The translations under genes and the position numbers were made by a program. Shown in pieces: positions 34,581-44,586 of a stretch of 64,000 bases of DNA; within the stretch, counting starts at the first letter, position 1; each line of letters starts with the position of its first letter. The stretch lies in NCBI GenBank assembly GCA_024104275.1, contig JAGGHK010000001.1, positions 310,001 to 374,000 of the forward strand, read 5' to 3'. This stretch comes from Bifidobacterium sp. (GTDB taxonomy: Bacteria; Actinomycetota; Actinomycetes; Actinomycetales; Bifidobacteriaceae). The notes beneath the pieces were generated by a model. It was not told the origin of the DNA and made no database searches. It saw nothing but the letters and a program-made list of their open reading frames with translations.

Positions 34581-34620
34581 GCAAGCCCGTTTTCGAACAA
34601 TGCAGTTATAGTTGGCCCCC

Positions 34621-35466
34621 ATGTGCAGATTGCTTGGATATTGCGTCAATGCAGCTCAATTGAGTTTGAAGGACATTCTGGGTGAGTCCGATACGGCGGA
34701 TTTCCGAAGGCTCAGCGAGATCCATAAGGACGGCTGGGGCGTGTCCTTGAAAGGCTTGGAGGGTGACGACACGTTTGAGTTGTCCGAGGATCGGACTTAC
34801 CACACCACGGTCGCAGCCTATCTCGATCCGATGTTCTCTGCTTTGGCCGATATGCCCGCACAGTCCGCATTGTGGCATTTGCGTTGGGGGAGTCCGGGCA
34901 TCGCCGGGGTCATGGAGAATCAGCAGCCGTTTGCGCTTGATAGCATTGAATTCATGCACAATGGCAATATCGTCGGGCCGGACGACGTCAATGTTCTTGA
35001 TAACCCTGATTTTGATGTAGACCGGAACATCGTCAAATCCATCAGCGTCCACAGCGATTCCGCGATCTTTTTCGCCGTCATAGTAGGGTATGCCCGGCAG
35101 GGCATGAAACTCAGCGATGCCATGCTGCATGCTGTCGCAAAGATGCGTGAGACCTATCCGGCCTCAAGCTACAACTGCATTGTGCGTGATGCCGAGGAAA
35201 TGGTCGCTGTCCAGGCAGGTCGTGGAGGAAAGACCTCGCCGGTGATCACAGACTTCTACGATGATTATGGTTGGACCGGTCAGGGTGACGACTATCGGGC
35301 CATGCGCTTCCGCGATATCAGAGACGACCAGAACCATGGCTTGGGGGTCTTGGTCGCCAGTTCCGGATTCCGCCAGGATGCCGACGAAGGCTGGCGTGAG
35401 ATGGGCAATAACAGCATGCTGGTGGCCTCTCGCCGGACCGGAAGGTATTTCCTTCGTTCGTTGTGA
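34621..35466 (+). CDS. Class II glutamine amidotransferase
   Basis: A 281-residue Ntn-hydrolase. The protein begins MCRLLGY, so Cys2 becomes the N-terminal nucleophile once Met is removed; this fixes the start at 34621. HKDGWGVSL and SALWHLRWGSPG supply the usual glutamine-binding Arg/His region, and EFMHNGNIVG the oxyanion Asn-Gly. No second (acceptor) domain is fused, as in YafJ/EgtC-like proteins that hydrolyse gamma-glutamyl amides. The partner or substrate is unknown. Confidence 0.88.
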   Translation: MCRLLGYCVNAAQLSLKDILGESDTADFRRLSEIHKDGWGVSLKGLEGDDTFELSEDRTYHTTVAAYLDPMFSALADMPAQSALWHLRWGSPGIAGVMENQQPFALDSIEFMHNGNIVGPDDVNVLDNPDFDVDRNIVKSISVHSDSAIFFAVIVGYARQGMKLSDAMLHAVAKMRETYPASSYNCIVRDAEEMVAVQAGRGGKTSPVITDFYDDYGWTGQGDDYRAMRFRDIRDDQNHGLGVLVASSGFRQDADEGWREMGNNSMLVASRRTGRYFLRSL

Positions 35467-35548
35467 CAGATTTGCGGCATGTCGGAAAACGCGCCGAGGA
35501 CTTGCGAGATGACCTTGGTACCTGTATATTCTTTGACTGTTGTCTTTT

Positions 35549-35621
35549 GCGGACATAGCTTAGTTGGTAAAGCGCGACCTTGCCAAGGTCGAGAGCGCGG
35601 GTCCGAGTCCCGTTGTCCGCT
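35549..35621 (+). tRNA. tRNA-Gly (GCC), second copy
   Basis: Identical over all 73 nt to the copy at 33046. A short T-rich stretch (TCTTTTATTG) follows and may end transcription. It sits immediately to the left of the AT-rich region and pilus locus, a typical location for acquired DNA. Confidence 0.97.
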
Positions 35622-35996
35622 CTTTTATTGTAGTTGATTGTATTCATATTTTTTGCTTTTATAATTTGATAACTATTGATATAAAATACAGTTCAATTTT
35701 ATGTATATGCCTTATTTCGGCATGATTCATCAAACTTCATACAGACGTGCATGGTTTGACGTTACTTGTTTAATTTGTTTGACGTGGCTTGTTTATTATT
35801 TTTTACGTTCATATTTGATTTGTCTGACGGTAGTTGCTTAATTATTTTTAAGTTGTAGCGCGGCGCGCAAAAATCTGCCGATACGTTGTGGTGAGTTGTG
35901 GATTTGTTTGTGGTTTTTGTCGTCAGGTGATGCATCGGTTCGCATCTCGTGCCCACCAAAAGATGTACATGAATGATGATCTGGAGGTTGGTATAT
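35622..35996. other. AT-rich intergenic region before the pilin gene
   Basis: These 375 bp are clearly more AT-rich than the surrounding genome. They hold the four ~23-bp repeats at 35754-35842 and a ribosome site GGAGG (35983-35987) before the pilin start. No gene is supported here on either strand. Confidence 0.6.
35754..35842. repeat. Four degenerate ~23-bp tandem repeats
   Basis: Copies begin at 35754, 35777, ~35800 and 35822, aligned on a common ACG. The consensus is close to GTTTGACGTTACTTGTTTAAT. Copies 1, 2 and 4 are clear; copy 3 matches about 13 of 21 positions. The spacing of 22-23 bp is about two helical turns, so a protein could bind all four on one face. They lie upstream of the pilin gene. 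Confidence 0.6.
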
Positions 35997-38022
35997 ATGT
36001 TTTCGATGACGAAACGAAAATGCACAGGTGCATTCGCGCTCGTCACAGCAGCCGCGATGCTGCTTTCGGGCGTCGTAGGCGTCGGCAGTGCGTAGGCTGG
36101 TGAGCCACACGGGTTGAACAGTGCCGTTAGCGGAGCCAATATATATATTGGCGGTACAATACCGGTCATACCTATACAGCAACGCAGCTAGCTACTTACA
36201 CGAATATGCTTGTAACGCTTGATCGTCTTAGTGGCAGGCATCCTAAAAGCGATTTCGGAAGGTACAACAATTCTTTTTATAGCCTTGGTCTTGCGACAAC
36301 TCCAGCGCGTAGCCAGGAAATAAAGGATGCAATCAAGACTGCTAACAAGGACGCCGTTCCGGATGAGATCGCTTCAACAACGAATCCTATGGATCCCATG
36401 ACGTGGGTCGCTAAGAATTGGTTGGGCTTCACAGACACGAATACGGCAGGTAATAAAGATACAGCGTCGAGTAAGACTCCGTATGCAGGTCAGTTGCGCG
36501 ATTTCGCCACGGCGCTGGTAGCATCATTCAAAGCCGATTCGGTGGCCGCTGCGGCCACTGTGGGGGGGTAACAACGGTACGATTACCTTCAACATGGGAG
36601 CAGCGCCTGGAATCTATATGATTCAGGATACGACAGCAAACAATAACGCGCTTGCACAAAATGCAGATACCGATACACTTGCAGGCAATAAGCCCCAAGC
36701 GAATTCCGTCGCAGTGATAGTGGGCTCAAGAGCTTCGAACTCTTATTCCTACTCCATAAATGGCACTGCAAATTATGCAGATGTCATAGAAGAGTATGCC
36801 TATTATAATGGTCAGCTCTTAGGATCTGCCAACATCAAGGCGACGACGACCCCCTCACTTAGTAAGGCCGTTTCAGAATTGACGGACAAGGATGGTACGC
36901 CCAAAGAGGTGAATTCGGCACTTTCAGTCGGGGACTACATAAAATTCGAATTAACATCTCAAGTCCCGATGACTACTGGGTTTAGTAAGTACTCGTTCGA
37001 TATCACTGATGAACCGAGTTCCGGTTTGGAATATGTAAGTGACACCGGGCATGAGCCCAAGGCTAAGGTGGGTAGTACGAAATTGACTTCTGTGAGCGAA
37101 ACCGGCACAGATGTGCAAGTAAAGAAGGAATCTGACAGTATGGTGCATGCACGTTTCTTGAAGATGCTCTATACCGACGAAACTGATCCTTTTCATCCGG
37201 TAGTCAAGCCATCGTATAACATCGGTGATGCAATGACTGTGTCCTTGTGGTTCAAGTGCAACATCACCACAAACCAAATTAATAAATCCTGGCTGTACTA
37301 TTCCAACAGTGAGACCAACCAGCCTTCTACAATGGGTGACACTACCACAGGGTCGCTTGGCAAGGTCAAGGGCGGTTTTGTCCAGTTCAAGACGAATACT
37401 ATTACCGTTCAAAATTACCGATATAAGACCAGTACCGTCTGGCTGACTGGTAATCACTATACGGTGAGCGATTCAGATGGGACCAACTGTGGTTCCAAAA
37501 TCTGGGCAACGGTCATTATATCGCCGACACCAGAGACGAAGATAAAAGTAATGCAGCCGGCGATGACCGTGACGGACAGAACAATCTGCTCGTGCATTCA
37601 CTTGCGGTGTCAACAGGGGGAGTGGTGCTCAAGATCAACCAGTTGGATGTTTGAGGGTAGAAGGTTTGTCGAATGGAGACTTCACCTTTGAACAGACCAA
37701 TCTGCCGAATGGATACAATACTTACAAAACGGGTAATCTGAAGATTACGGCTAGGATTGCCGCAGGCACTGGTGGCGTAGAAGAAGTATTTAGCCTTACT
37801 GGCCCGGACAATTGGTTTGCGACGTCGGGAATTTATAAGAATCCCGATGGAGCTACTTCCCACGAAGCTATCCTTTATCTGCCGTTCGTGGAGTCGATAG
37901 GTGCTATTCCGCTTACCGGTGGTGTAGGCATTGGGCTCCTGTTGCTGCTGCTGGTTGCAGTTGCATTGGTCGTGGTGTATGTCACGCGTCGTTACCGTGA
38001 CCACATGCAGTCCAACCACTGA
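35997..38022 (+). pseudogene. Sortase-anchored pilin subunit, disrupted
   Basis: The pieces add up to a ~670-residue surface pilin. The start ATG (35997) opens a signal peptide (MTKRKCTGAFALVTAAAMLL...GVGSA), but TAG at 36093 stops it at the cleavage site. The frame then shifts near 36139-36160, at a G7 tract (36562-36568), near 37503 and near 37648. The final piece has the E-box-like FTFEQTNLPNGY, the sorting signal IPLTGG (37906-37923), a membrane helix and the tail RRYRDHM. Segments such as YNTGHTYTATQLATYT match bifidobacterial isopeptide pilins. Removing one AT from (AT)5 and one G from G7 would restore the frame at those two points; the others need one added base each. Confidence 0.85.
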
Positions 38023-38047
38023 ATCAACTAGCTAAATAGCATGCAAG

Positions 38048-38104
38048 AACAGTGACACGCCTTGACTTCTGCATTGCAGACAAGTGTCAAGGCGTGTCAC
38101 TGTT
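38048..38104. terminator. Perfect 19-bp hairpin between pilin and sortase genes
   Basis: AACAGTGACACGCCTTGAC pairs with its exact complement across a 19-nt loop that itself contains TCTGCA/TGCAGA. No T-run follows. It may limit readthrough from the pilin gene into srtC, keeping sortase at lower levels than pilin. Confidence 0.5.
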
Positions 38105-38188
38105 GTATCTGCGTGCACATCCTGATGTGATGTGTTTTCTTTCTGATATGCAGGTAAATGAGACGGGATTGAAAGCAAGGTGAGCGCC

Positions 38189-39235
38189 GTGCAGCCACAG
38201 GCATTCGACGACTTCATCCGACCAAACAGAGATCGGCGTTGGTATCTTTCCGGCGCCGGGTTGTCGCTTGCCCGTATCCTCTTGATCATTCTGGTGGCAT
38301 TGTTGGCGCTCTGGGCGCCGGTCAGCTGGTGGTATAACGCGCATTTTCAGGCAGAAGTTGCACAAGAGGCCATGGAACAGGCGCGCGCCGGTACTCCCGA
38401 AGCCAAAGACAAGCTTGCCGCCGCGCGTTGGTACAACAAGCGCCTTGCCGCTTCAGGGCAACGCAGCTTCGGCGAGGTCGAGTTCGATAAGCAGTACAAG
38501 AAAAACCATCCTTCCGAAGATCGCGGATCGGCGTTGGATGACGAATATCAGGCTCTTTTATCCTCTGACACTGACGTTATGGCCGTCGTACGTATTCCCA
38601 AGATTTCAGTAAAACGACCTATCTACTATGGCACTACGCAAGATACACTGTCCAAAGGTGCCGGCCATCTCTATGGTTCCAGCCTGCCTGTCGGAGGGAA
38701 GTTGACCAATGCCGTCATCACCGCACACCGCGGCATGCCTGACAAACTTTTTTTCACACGTCTGGGGGAGTTGGGCCACGGCGATCTCATCAAGATTGAG
38801 GTGCAGGGCAAGAAACTCAATTATCGGGTCACTGCCATCCATGTGGTGAAGCCGAACGACGTGTATCTCTACCGTGTGGTGCCAGGCAAGGATCTCGTGA
38901 CCCTCATGACCTGCACGCCGTATGGCATCAATACGGAACGGCTGGTGATAACAGCCCAGCGCGATCTATCCGCTTCCGACTCTGCTAGCCAAGTTGATGC
39001 CGTTCAACTCGGTATCCTGATCGGAGCGATTGTCGGAATTCTACTGCTGACCTGGCTTCTGCTGGCTCATCGTTCAGTGGTGCTTCCCGTCCTCCACTCG
39101 GATGGCACCCCACCCGCCCCGATTTCCGTGATGCCTTGGCGACTGGATAATCGCGGCAGACCTCCTCTGGGTCTCTTCCCGCGCGGCTGGTGGCGCAATC
39201 GTTCCAAGCATCGACCGCGAGTCAAAACCAGATAA
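38189..39235 (+). CDS. Class C (pilus-assembly) sortase
   Basis: A ~348-residue membrane-anchored transpeptidase that links pilin subunits. It has an N-terminal membrane helix (LARILLIILVALLALWAPV), the catalytic His in ITAHRG (near residue 179), the catalytic Cys in TLMTCTPYG (near residue 242) and the Arg in INTERLVIT. A C-terminal membrane helix (LGILIGAIVGILLLTWLLL) and basic tail are typical of class C. The reading frame is intact although its likely substrate gene upstream is broken. GTG at 38189 follows AAGGTGA; GTG at 38180 is an alternative but overlaps that site. Confidence 0.92.
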   Translation: MQPQAFDDFIRPNRDRRWYLSGAGLSLARILLIILVALLALWAPVSWWYNAHFQAEVAQEAMEQARAGTPEAKDKLAAARWYNKRLAASGQRSFGEVEFDKQYKKNHPSEDRGSALDDEYQALLSSDTDVMAVVRIPKISVKRPIYYGTTQDTLSKGAGHLYGSSLPVGGKLTNAVITAHRGMPDKLFFTRLGELGHGDLIKIEVQGKKLNYRVTAIHVVKPNDVYLYRVVPGKDLVTLMTCTPYGINTERLVITAQRDLSASDSASQVDAVQLGILIGAIVGILLLTWLLLAHRSVVLPVLHSDGTPPAPISVMPWRLDNRGRPPLGLFPRGWWRNRSKHRPRVKTR

Positions 39236-39359
39236 AATTCGCACCTATTCATGCTGCTGACGGTTCATGTCGCTATCGGCCCATAATGTTGGCACTGTTG
39301 AATTACCGTCCAGGCCTGCCCCTAGTAACGCGGGCCCTGAAAGCAAAGGACACCATACC

Positions 39360-41393
39360 ATGGCTGAACAAACCATCTCCATCAAACTCAACGGAAGCGC
39401 AAAGGAGGTGGAAGCCACGCAGACCGGCACCGATCTTTTCGCCGAAGACAAGAACATCATCGCCGTCCGTCTGAACGGCAAGCCACGCGACCTTTACACC
39501 CCGCTTCACGACGGCGACACCGTCGAACCCATCGCTTTGGACAGCGAGGACGGCCTGGCCATCATGCGCCACTCCGCCACCCACGTCATGGCGCAGGCGG
39601 TTCAGGAGATTCGTCCGGATGCCAAGCTCGGCATCGGCCCGGCCATCGAAAACGGCTTCTATTATGATTTCGACGTCGACAAGCCTTTCACCCCTGATGA
39701 TCTGAAGGAAATCGACAAGTGCATGAAGCGCATCATCAAGTCCTCCCAGTCCTTCCGCCGCCGTGTGGTGAGCGAGGACGAAGCCAGAAAAGAAGAGGCC
39801 GACCAGCCCTACAAGCTTGAGCTCATCGGCAAGAAGAAGGAAGGCATCGACGAGACCGTCGGTACGGAAGTGCCGAATCAGGGCGAGATCACGATGTATG
39901 ACAACCTTGACCGCGACGGCAACATCGTCTGGAAGGACCTCTGCCAGGGCCCGCACCTGCCCAATACCCGTTATATCAAAGCGTTCAAGCTGGAACGTAC
40001 CGCCGCCGCCTACTGGCTCGGCGACGAGCACAACCCGTCGATGCAGCGCATCTACGGCACGGCCTGGGCTTCCAAGGAAGATCTTAAGGCGTATCAGGCT
40101 CGCATGGAGGAGGCCGCCAAGCGCGACCACCGTAAGCTCGGCGCCGAAATGGACCTCTTCTCCTTCCCGGAGGAGATCGGACCCGGCCTGCCCGTCTTCC
40201 ATCCGAAGGGCGGCGCGATCATCAACGCCATGGAGGACTACTCCCGCGAGATGCACCGCAAAGCTGGCTACAGCTTTGTGCAGACCCCGCACATCACCAA
40301 GGGCGGCCTCTACGAGACCAGCGGCCATCTGCAGTGGTACAAGGACGGCATGTTCCCGCCGATGCATCTGGACGAAGAGGTCGACGAAGACGGCAACATC
40401 ACCAAGAAGGGCTTCGACTATTACCTCAAGCCGATGAACTGCCCGATGCACAACCTCATTTTCAAGTCCCGTCAGCGTTCCTACAAGGAGCTGCCGCTGC
40501 GCCTCTTCGAGTTCGGCACCGTCTACCGTTACGAAAAGAGCGGCGAAGTCCACGGCCTGACCCGTGTGCGCGGCTTGACGCAGGATGATTCCCATATCTA
40601 CTGCACCCGCGACCAGATGAAGGACGAGCTCAAGTCCATCCTGAACTTCGTGCTGAAAGTGTTGCGTGACTTCGGTTTGAGCGACTTCTACCTTGAGCTT
40701 TCCACCAAGGATGAAGACAAGTTCGTTGGATCCGACGAAATCTGGACGGAAGCCACAGAGACGCTGCGTGAAGTCGGTGAGGAATCCGGCCTCGACCTCG
40801 TGGCCGATCCGGGCGGAGCCGCGTTCTACGGCCCGAAGATCTCCGTGCAGGCGCGCGACGCCATCGGCCGCACCTGGCAGATCTCGACCATCCAGCTCGA
40901 CTTCAACCTGCCCGAACGCTTCAAGCTCGAGTACATCGCGAAGGACGGCACCCACCAGCGCCCGGTGATGATTCACCGCGCCCTGTTCGGCTCCATCGAG
41001 CGTTTCTTCGCCATCCTGCTCGAGCACTATGCCGGTGCCTTCCCGGTCTGGCTGGCTCCGGTTCAGGTCACAGGCATCCCTGTAGCAGACGAGTTCGCAC
41101 CTCATCTGCAGAAGTTTATCGACTCCCTTACTCAGGAGACGGTGCGTTGCGAGATGGATACCTCCGACGATCGCTTCGGCAAGAAGATTCGCAACGCCTC
41201 CAAGTCCAAGGTGCCCTTCACCCTGATTGCCGGTGAGGACGATGTCAACAAGAACGCGGTGAGCTTCCGCTTCCGCGACGGCAGCCAGCTTAACGGCGTG
41301 CCGGTTGACACGGCCAAGGCCGATATCCTGAAAGTCATCAAGTCCCGCGCCCAGGTCAACAACGCCGACGATTTCGCCGCAGCAACCAAGTAA
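39360..41393 (+). CDS. thrS: Threonine-tRNA ligase
   Basis: A 677-residue class II aminoacyl-tRNA synthetase. Domains in order are: TGS (residues 1-60), the editing-type domain with [13 protein letters not shown], the class II catalytic core with motif 2 in [17 protein letters not shown] (17 residues) and zinc-ligand CPMHN, motif 3 in [11 protein letters not shown], and the anticodon-binding domain from about residue 560. ATG at 39360 gives the expected N-terminus and follows AAAGGA. The 124-bp leader shows no T-box that I can identify. It heads the run into pgsA-patA-pimA. Confidence 0.96.
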   Translation: MAEQTISIKLNGSAKEVEATQTGTDLFAEDKNIIAVRLNGKPRDLYTPLHDGDTVEPIALDSEDGLAIMRHSATHVMAQAVQEIRPDAKLGIGPAIENGFYYDFDVDKPFTPDDLKEIDKCMKRIIKSSQSFRRRVVSEDEARKEEADQPYKLELIGKKKEGIDETVGTEVPNQGEITMYDNLDRDGNIVWKDLCQGPHLPNTRYIKAFKLERTAAAYWLGDEHNPSMQRIYGTAWASKEDLKAYQARMEEAAKRDHRKLGAEMDLFSFPEEIGPGLPVFHPKGGAIINAMEDYSREMHRKAGYSFVQTPHITKGGLYETSGHLQWYKDGMFPPMHLDEEVDEDGNITKKGFDYYLKPMNCPMHNLIFKSRQRSYKELPLRLFEFGTVYRYEKSGEVHGLTRVRGLTQDDSHIYCTRDQMKDELKSILNFVLKVLRDFGLSDFYLELSTKDEDKFVGSDEIWTEATETLREVGEESGLDLVADPGGAAFYGPKISVQARDAIGRTWQISTIQLDFNLPERFKLEYIAKDGTHQRPVMIHRALFGSIERFFAILLEHYAGAFPVWLAPVQVTGIPVADEFAPHLQKFIDSLTQETVRCEMDTSDDRFGKKIRNASKSKVPFTLIAGEDDVNKNAVSFRFRDGSQLNGVPVDTAKADILKVIKSRAQVNNADDFAAATK

Positions 41394-41420
41394 GAGAAAG
41401 TAGTCGAGGAAACTCTAAGC

Positions 41421-42077
41421 ATGCTTGAGAAACTACGACCACCGTTCAAACGCCTCATCGCCCCGATAGCCAAGCTGTTGGTGGCGATGGGGCTCACGGC
41501 GAACGCAGTGACCATTATTGGAGCCGTCGGTACGATTCTCGTGGCCATTGCCACAGGAATCACCGGCTGGCTCATCCCGGGTTCCATACTCATGGCCATT
41601 CTCGCGGCGTTCGATTCGTTGGACGGTTCGGTGGCGGCATTGACCACGGGCGGCACCAAATTCGGTGCCTTCCTCGATTCGACGCTTGACCGCATCGCCG
41701 ATTGGGCCGTGCTCTTCGCGGTCGTGCTCTATTTCCTGCTTCATGGCGGGATGTCGATCGCCTCCGGTTCCATCGACATGGACGACGTGGTTGGTTGGAT
41801 CGGCATCGGCGCCTCAATGTATGCCATGATGACCTCGTTCGTCACTTCCTACGCCCGTGCCCGCGCCGAATCGGTCGGTTACGAGGCAAAGAACGGTATC
41901 GCCACCAGAAGTGATCGCTTGGTCATCGAACTCGTCGGTATGCTTCTCACCGGCATCTTCGGCGATCCACGTTGGCTTATGGCCTTCATTGTCATTCTGG
42001 CGGTGCTCGGCACGATCACCGTTTTCCAGCGTATCTTCGAAGTTCGTCGGCAGATGAAAGCCGACGGCGCAATCTGA
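41421..42077 (+). CDS. pgsA: CDP-alcohol phosphatidyltransferase (PgsA/PIP synthase type)
   Basis: A 218-residue membrane enzyme. The CDP-alcohol motif reads D65-SL-D68-G69-SVAA...G82-AFL-D86-STL-D90, so the four metal-binding Asp are intact. However, the Arg that normally follows the Ala (DGxxAR) is Ala73. In mycobacteria the gene at this position (thrS side, followed by patA and pimA) is PgsA1, which joins inositol-1-phosphate to CDP-diacylglycerol. The same role here is inferred from synteny. About five membrane segments are seen. ATG follows GAGGAAA. Confidence 0.88.
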   Translation: MLEKLRPPFKRLIAPIAKLLVAMGLTANAVTIIGAVGTILVAIATGITGWLIPGSILMAILAAFDSLDGSVAALTTGGTKFGAFLDSTLDRIADWAVLFAVVLYFLLHGGMSIASGSIDMDDVVGWIGIGASMYAMMTSFVTSYARARAESVGYEAKNGIATRSDRLVIELVGMLLTGIFGDPRWLMAFIVILAVLGTITVFQRIFEVRRQMKADGAI

Positions 42078-42084
42078 CTGCTAA

Positions 42085-42128
42085 AAAGCCTGTTTCGCGT
42101 TTCTGTTTGACAATGCGGGACAGGCTTT
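42085..42128 (+). terminator. Hairpin after pgsA
   Basis: AAAGCCTGTTTCGC pairs with GCGGGACAGGCTTT (14 bp, two G-U). The T-run is weak (TTT). It would partly separate pgsA from the acyltransferase gene. Confidence 0.55.
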
Positions 42129-42244
42129 GGCATATCGCATTCAATTTTTGCTTTTAGTGCGGGACAAATTTAAAGTAATACTATCTGGTGCAACGACAAC
42201 ACTGCCAACCCTACGATTCAACATTTGAAAGACCAACTACCAAC

Positions 42245-43273
42245 ATGTTCGATAATTTCCTCGTATTTCTGGCCAAACACCCAAGGATTATCCCCGAACC
42301 GTTGCTTCGTGGACTCTTTCTCTTTGCCGCGGACGTATGTTGGCTGCTTCATGTCGGTGGAGTCAAACAGCTGGAACGCAACCTGCGTCATGTCCTTGAA
42401 TCACGGGACGGAATTGTATCACGCAAAGATCTGCGCAAAACAAGCCATAAGGGCATGCGCTCGTATTTCACCTATTTCGCCGAAGCTATGACCGTCGGCG
42501 GTCACAGTGATGAACGGTTGCTGGCCCGTACCAGACCGATTGGCCCGGGACTGCCCATCTGCAAGGAGTTGGTGCATGACAATCCTGGCAGTGCGCCAAT
42601 GGCCATCAGCCATCAAGGAAACTGGGATTACGAAGGATTCCTTGCAGCCAACGTGCTCGCTCCCGTTACCGTAACCGCAGAGCGGCTTAAAAACCAGAAG
42701 CTGCTCGATACGTTCATCGAAATCCGCAAGCGCATGGACATCACCGTGTTGCTTACCGGCCAGCCGCATCTCATCGAAAAGCTTGAGGACGCACTGGCCA
42801 AGCCACACGTCTTGGTGCCGTTGCTCGCCGATAGGGACTTGAGCCGTCACGGCGAATTCGTGCACGCGTTCGGCTCCACCATCCGCGTGGCGCGAGGACC
42901 GGCCACGCTGGCGTTGGATACCGACAAACCGCTGTTCGTCGTCAACATGTTCCGAGAGAGACTTCACGGCGAGGCCCGAAAGAAGGCTGGCATCCGTTAT
43001 GGATACGTCGTCGATATCAGCGCTCCGGTCGATATTGACCGATTCCGCAGCCTGCCACGTGAGGAGGCAATCCATGCCATCAGCCAGGCATGGGTCGACG
43101 TATGGAGCCGTGATATTTCCGCGCATCCCGAGGATTGGCACATGCTGCAGCCAATCTTTATTGAGGACTTGGATATCTCACGTCTTAAGGATGTTCCCGA
43201 CGAAGTGATGGCAGAGCTCAGGCAAATCAACAAAGCCGATAAACACGCAAAAACCGATAAAACCACAACGTGA
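42245..43273 (+). CDS. Phosphatidylinositol mannoside acyltransferase (PatA-like)
   Basis: A ~342-residue LpxL/HtrB-family acyltransferase. The catalytic HxxxxD motif is HQGNWDYE near residue 121. The N-terminal IPEPLLRGLFLFAADV matches actinobacterial PatA. PatA adds a palmitoyl chain to the mannose of PIM1 at the inner membrane. The order pgsA, acyltransferase, pimA is the same as in Mycobacterium, which supports this role. The start is uncertain: ATG at 42245 gives the best alignment in length, but no ribosome site is visible; a GTG at 42188 would add 19 residues. Confidence 0.88.
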   Translation: MFDNFLVFLAKHPRIIPEPLLRGLFLFAADVCWLLHVGGVKQLERNLRHVLESRDGIVSRKDLRKTSHKGMRSYFTYFAEAMTVGGHSDERLLARTRPIGPGLPICKELVHDNPGSAPMAISHQGNWDYEGFLAANVLAPVTVTAERLKNQKLLDTFIEIRKRMDITVLLTGQPHLIEKLEDALAKPHVLVPLLADRDLSRHGEFVHAFGSTIRVARGPATLALDTDKPLFVVNMFRERLHGEARKKAGIRYGYVVDISAPVDIDRFRSLPREEAIHAISQAWVDVWSRDISAHPEDWHMLQPIFIEDLDISRLKDVPDEVMAELRQINKADKHAKTDKTTT

Positions 43274-43342
43274 TTATTGTCTCTATGATGATAAAGCAAG
43301 AAAAAACGCCGAAATACTGAATCTATGGCAGAATAAGAAATC

Positions 43343-44533
43343 ATGTCCTATGTAGAAAACGATGGAACCATCGAGCGCCCAGACCCGCTTCACGGCAGAA
43401 AACTCAATGTCGGCATCATCTCGCCGTATTCGTTCGAGACGCCGGGAGGCGTGCAGTTCCACATCCGTGACTTTGCGGAGGAGCTTTTGAAACGCGGCCA
43501 TCGTGTGGAGGTGCTGGCTCCAGGCCGACGCACCAGGGACATGCCGCTTTGGGTGACTACCAACGATTCCTCGTTTTCCATTCCTTACAACGGTTCCGTG
43601 GCCCGACTGAGCTATTTCGGTTTCGTAGGGCCGCGTACCCGGCGTTGGGTCAAACAGGGGCATTTCGACATCGTCCATCTGCACGAACCGGAAACGCCGT
43701 CGCTCAGCCACAAGCCGCTGACGATGATCCATCATCCGCCGTTCGTCGGTACGTTCCATGCGGCTTTCGACCCTTACCCGCTCGCGTTGCGTTTCTTCCA
43801 AGGCTATCTGCGGCAATATCTTTCCCCGCTTTCCGCCGGTATCTGCGTTTCGGACGCCGCCAAACAGGTGGTCAACCATTACGGTCCGCGCAATATCGAA
43901 TACGACGTCATTCCCAACGGCATCAATCGCCGGTTCTTTGCGCGCGCCCAACCGAAGGCGACATGGCAGGGAACTGCGGAACGGCCGACTATCGGCTTCC
44001 TTGGCCGAATGGGCGAGGCTCGCAAGGGTTTTTCCGTCTTCGCCAGTGCTGCAAACGATATCATCAAGCGCTATCCCTCCGCTCGTTTTCTTTGCGCTGG
44101 CACAGGGGAGCAGGATGCTATGAAGATCCTTTCCAAGGTCGACCCCAGCGGAGCGTTGGCCAAACGTTTCGAATTCCTCGGCCGCATCAGCGACAAGGAC
44201 AAGGCACGGTTCTACAAATCGCTCGACGTCTACGTGGCCCCACAGACTGGCGGCGAGAGTTTCGGCATCGTCCTGGTCGAGGCCATGGCCGCCTCGTGCG
44301 CTGTTGTCTCCAGCGATCTTGACGCTTTCGCGGCAGTCGCCCAGGACGGTGACGATGCGGCACTGTTCATCAACGGCGACGGGCACGATTGCGCCCGGCA
44401 GGTAATTGCGCTTTTGGACAACCCGGAACGTCGCCAACGCTTACGGCAGGCGGGATTTGAACGCTCCAAACACTACGATTGGCCCGAAGTGGCCGATCGG
44501 GTTCTGGAGGTCTACGCCCGAGTATTGTCGTGA
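43343..44533 (+). CDS. pimA: Phosphatidylinositol alpha-mannosyltransferase (PimA-like GT4)
   Basis: A 396-residue GT-B glycosyltransferase. The N-terminal IISPYSFETPGGVQFHIRDF (20 residues) is the acceptor/GDP-loop region of PimA with the Gly-Gly of the family. IVHLHEPETPSLSH follows. The donor-binding E-x7-E motif is ESFGIVLVEAM near residue 305. It would add the first mannose from GDP-mannose to phosphatidylinositol, starting PIM synthesis. It lies 69 bp after the acyltransferase gene on the same strand. Confidence 0.92.
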   Translation: MSYVENDGTIERPDPLHGRKLNVGIISPYSFETPGGVQFHIRDFAEELLKRGHRVEVLAPGRRTRDMPLWVTTNDSSFSIPYNGSVARLSYFGFVGPRTRRWVKQGHFDIVHLHEPETPSLSHKPLTMIHHPPFVGTFHAAFDPYPLALRFFQGYLRQYLSPLSAGICVSDAAKQVVNHYGPRNIEYDVIPNGINRRFFARAQPKATWQGTAERPTIGFLGRMGEARKGFSVFASAANDIIKRYPSARFLCAGTGEQDAMKILSKVDPSGALAKRFEFLGRISDKDKARFYKSLDVYVAPQTGGESFGIVLVEAMAASCAVVSSDLDAFAAVAQDGDDAALFINGDGHDCARQVIALLDNPERRQRLRQAGFERSKHYDWPEVADRVLEVYARVLS

Positions 44534-44586
44534 AACCGCTTTAAAATTGTTATGTTTAACGTATTCGTATACCTGCTAGGAGCAAT

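Noticed and set aside
35762-36169. 135-residue minus-strand open frame before the pilin gene
   Set aside because: It lies antisense to the signal-peptide region and in AT-rich DNA; there is no ribosome site or domain.
39236-39359. T-box riboswitch upstream of thrS
   Set aside because: No AGGGTGG-type T-box sequence, specifier stem or following terminator could be found in the 124-bp leader.
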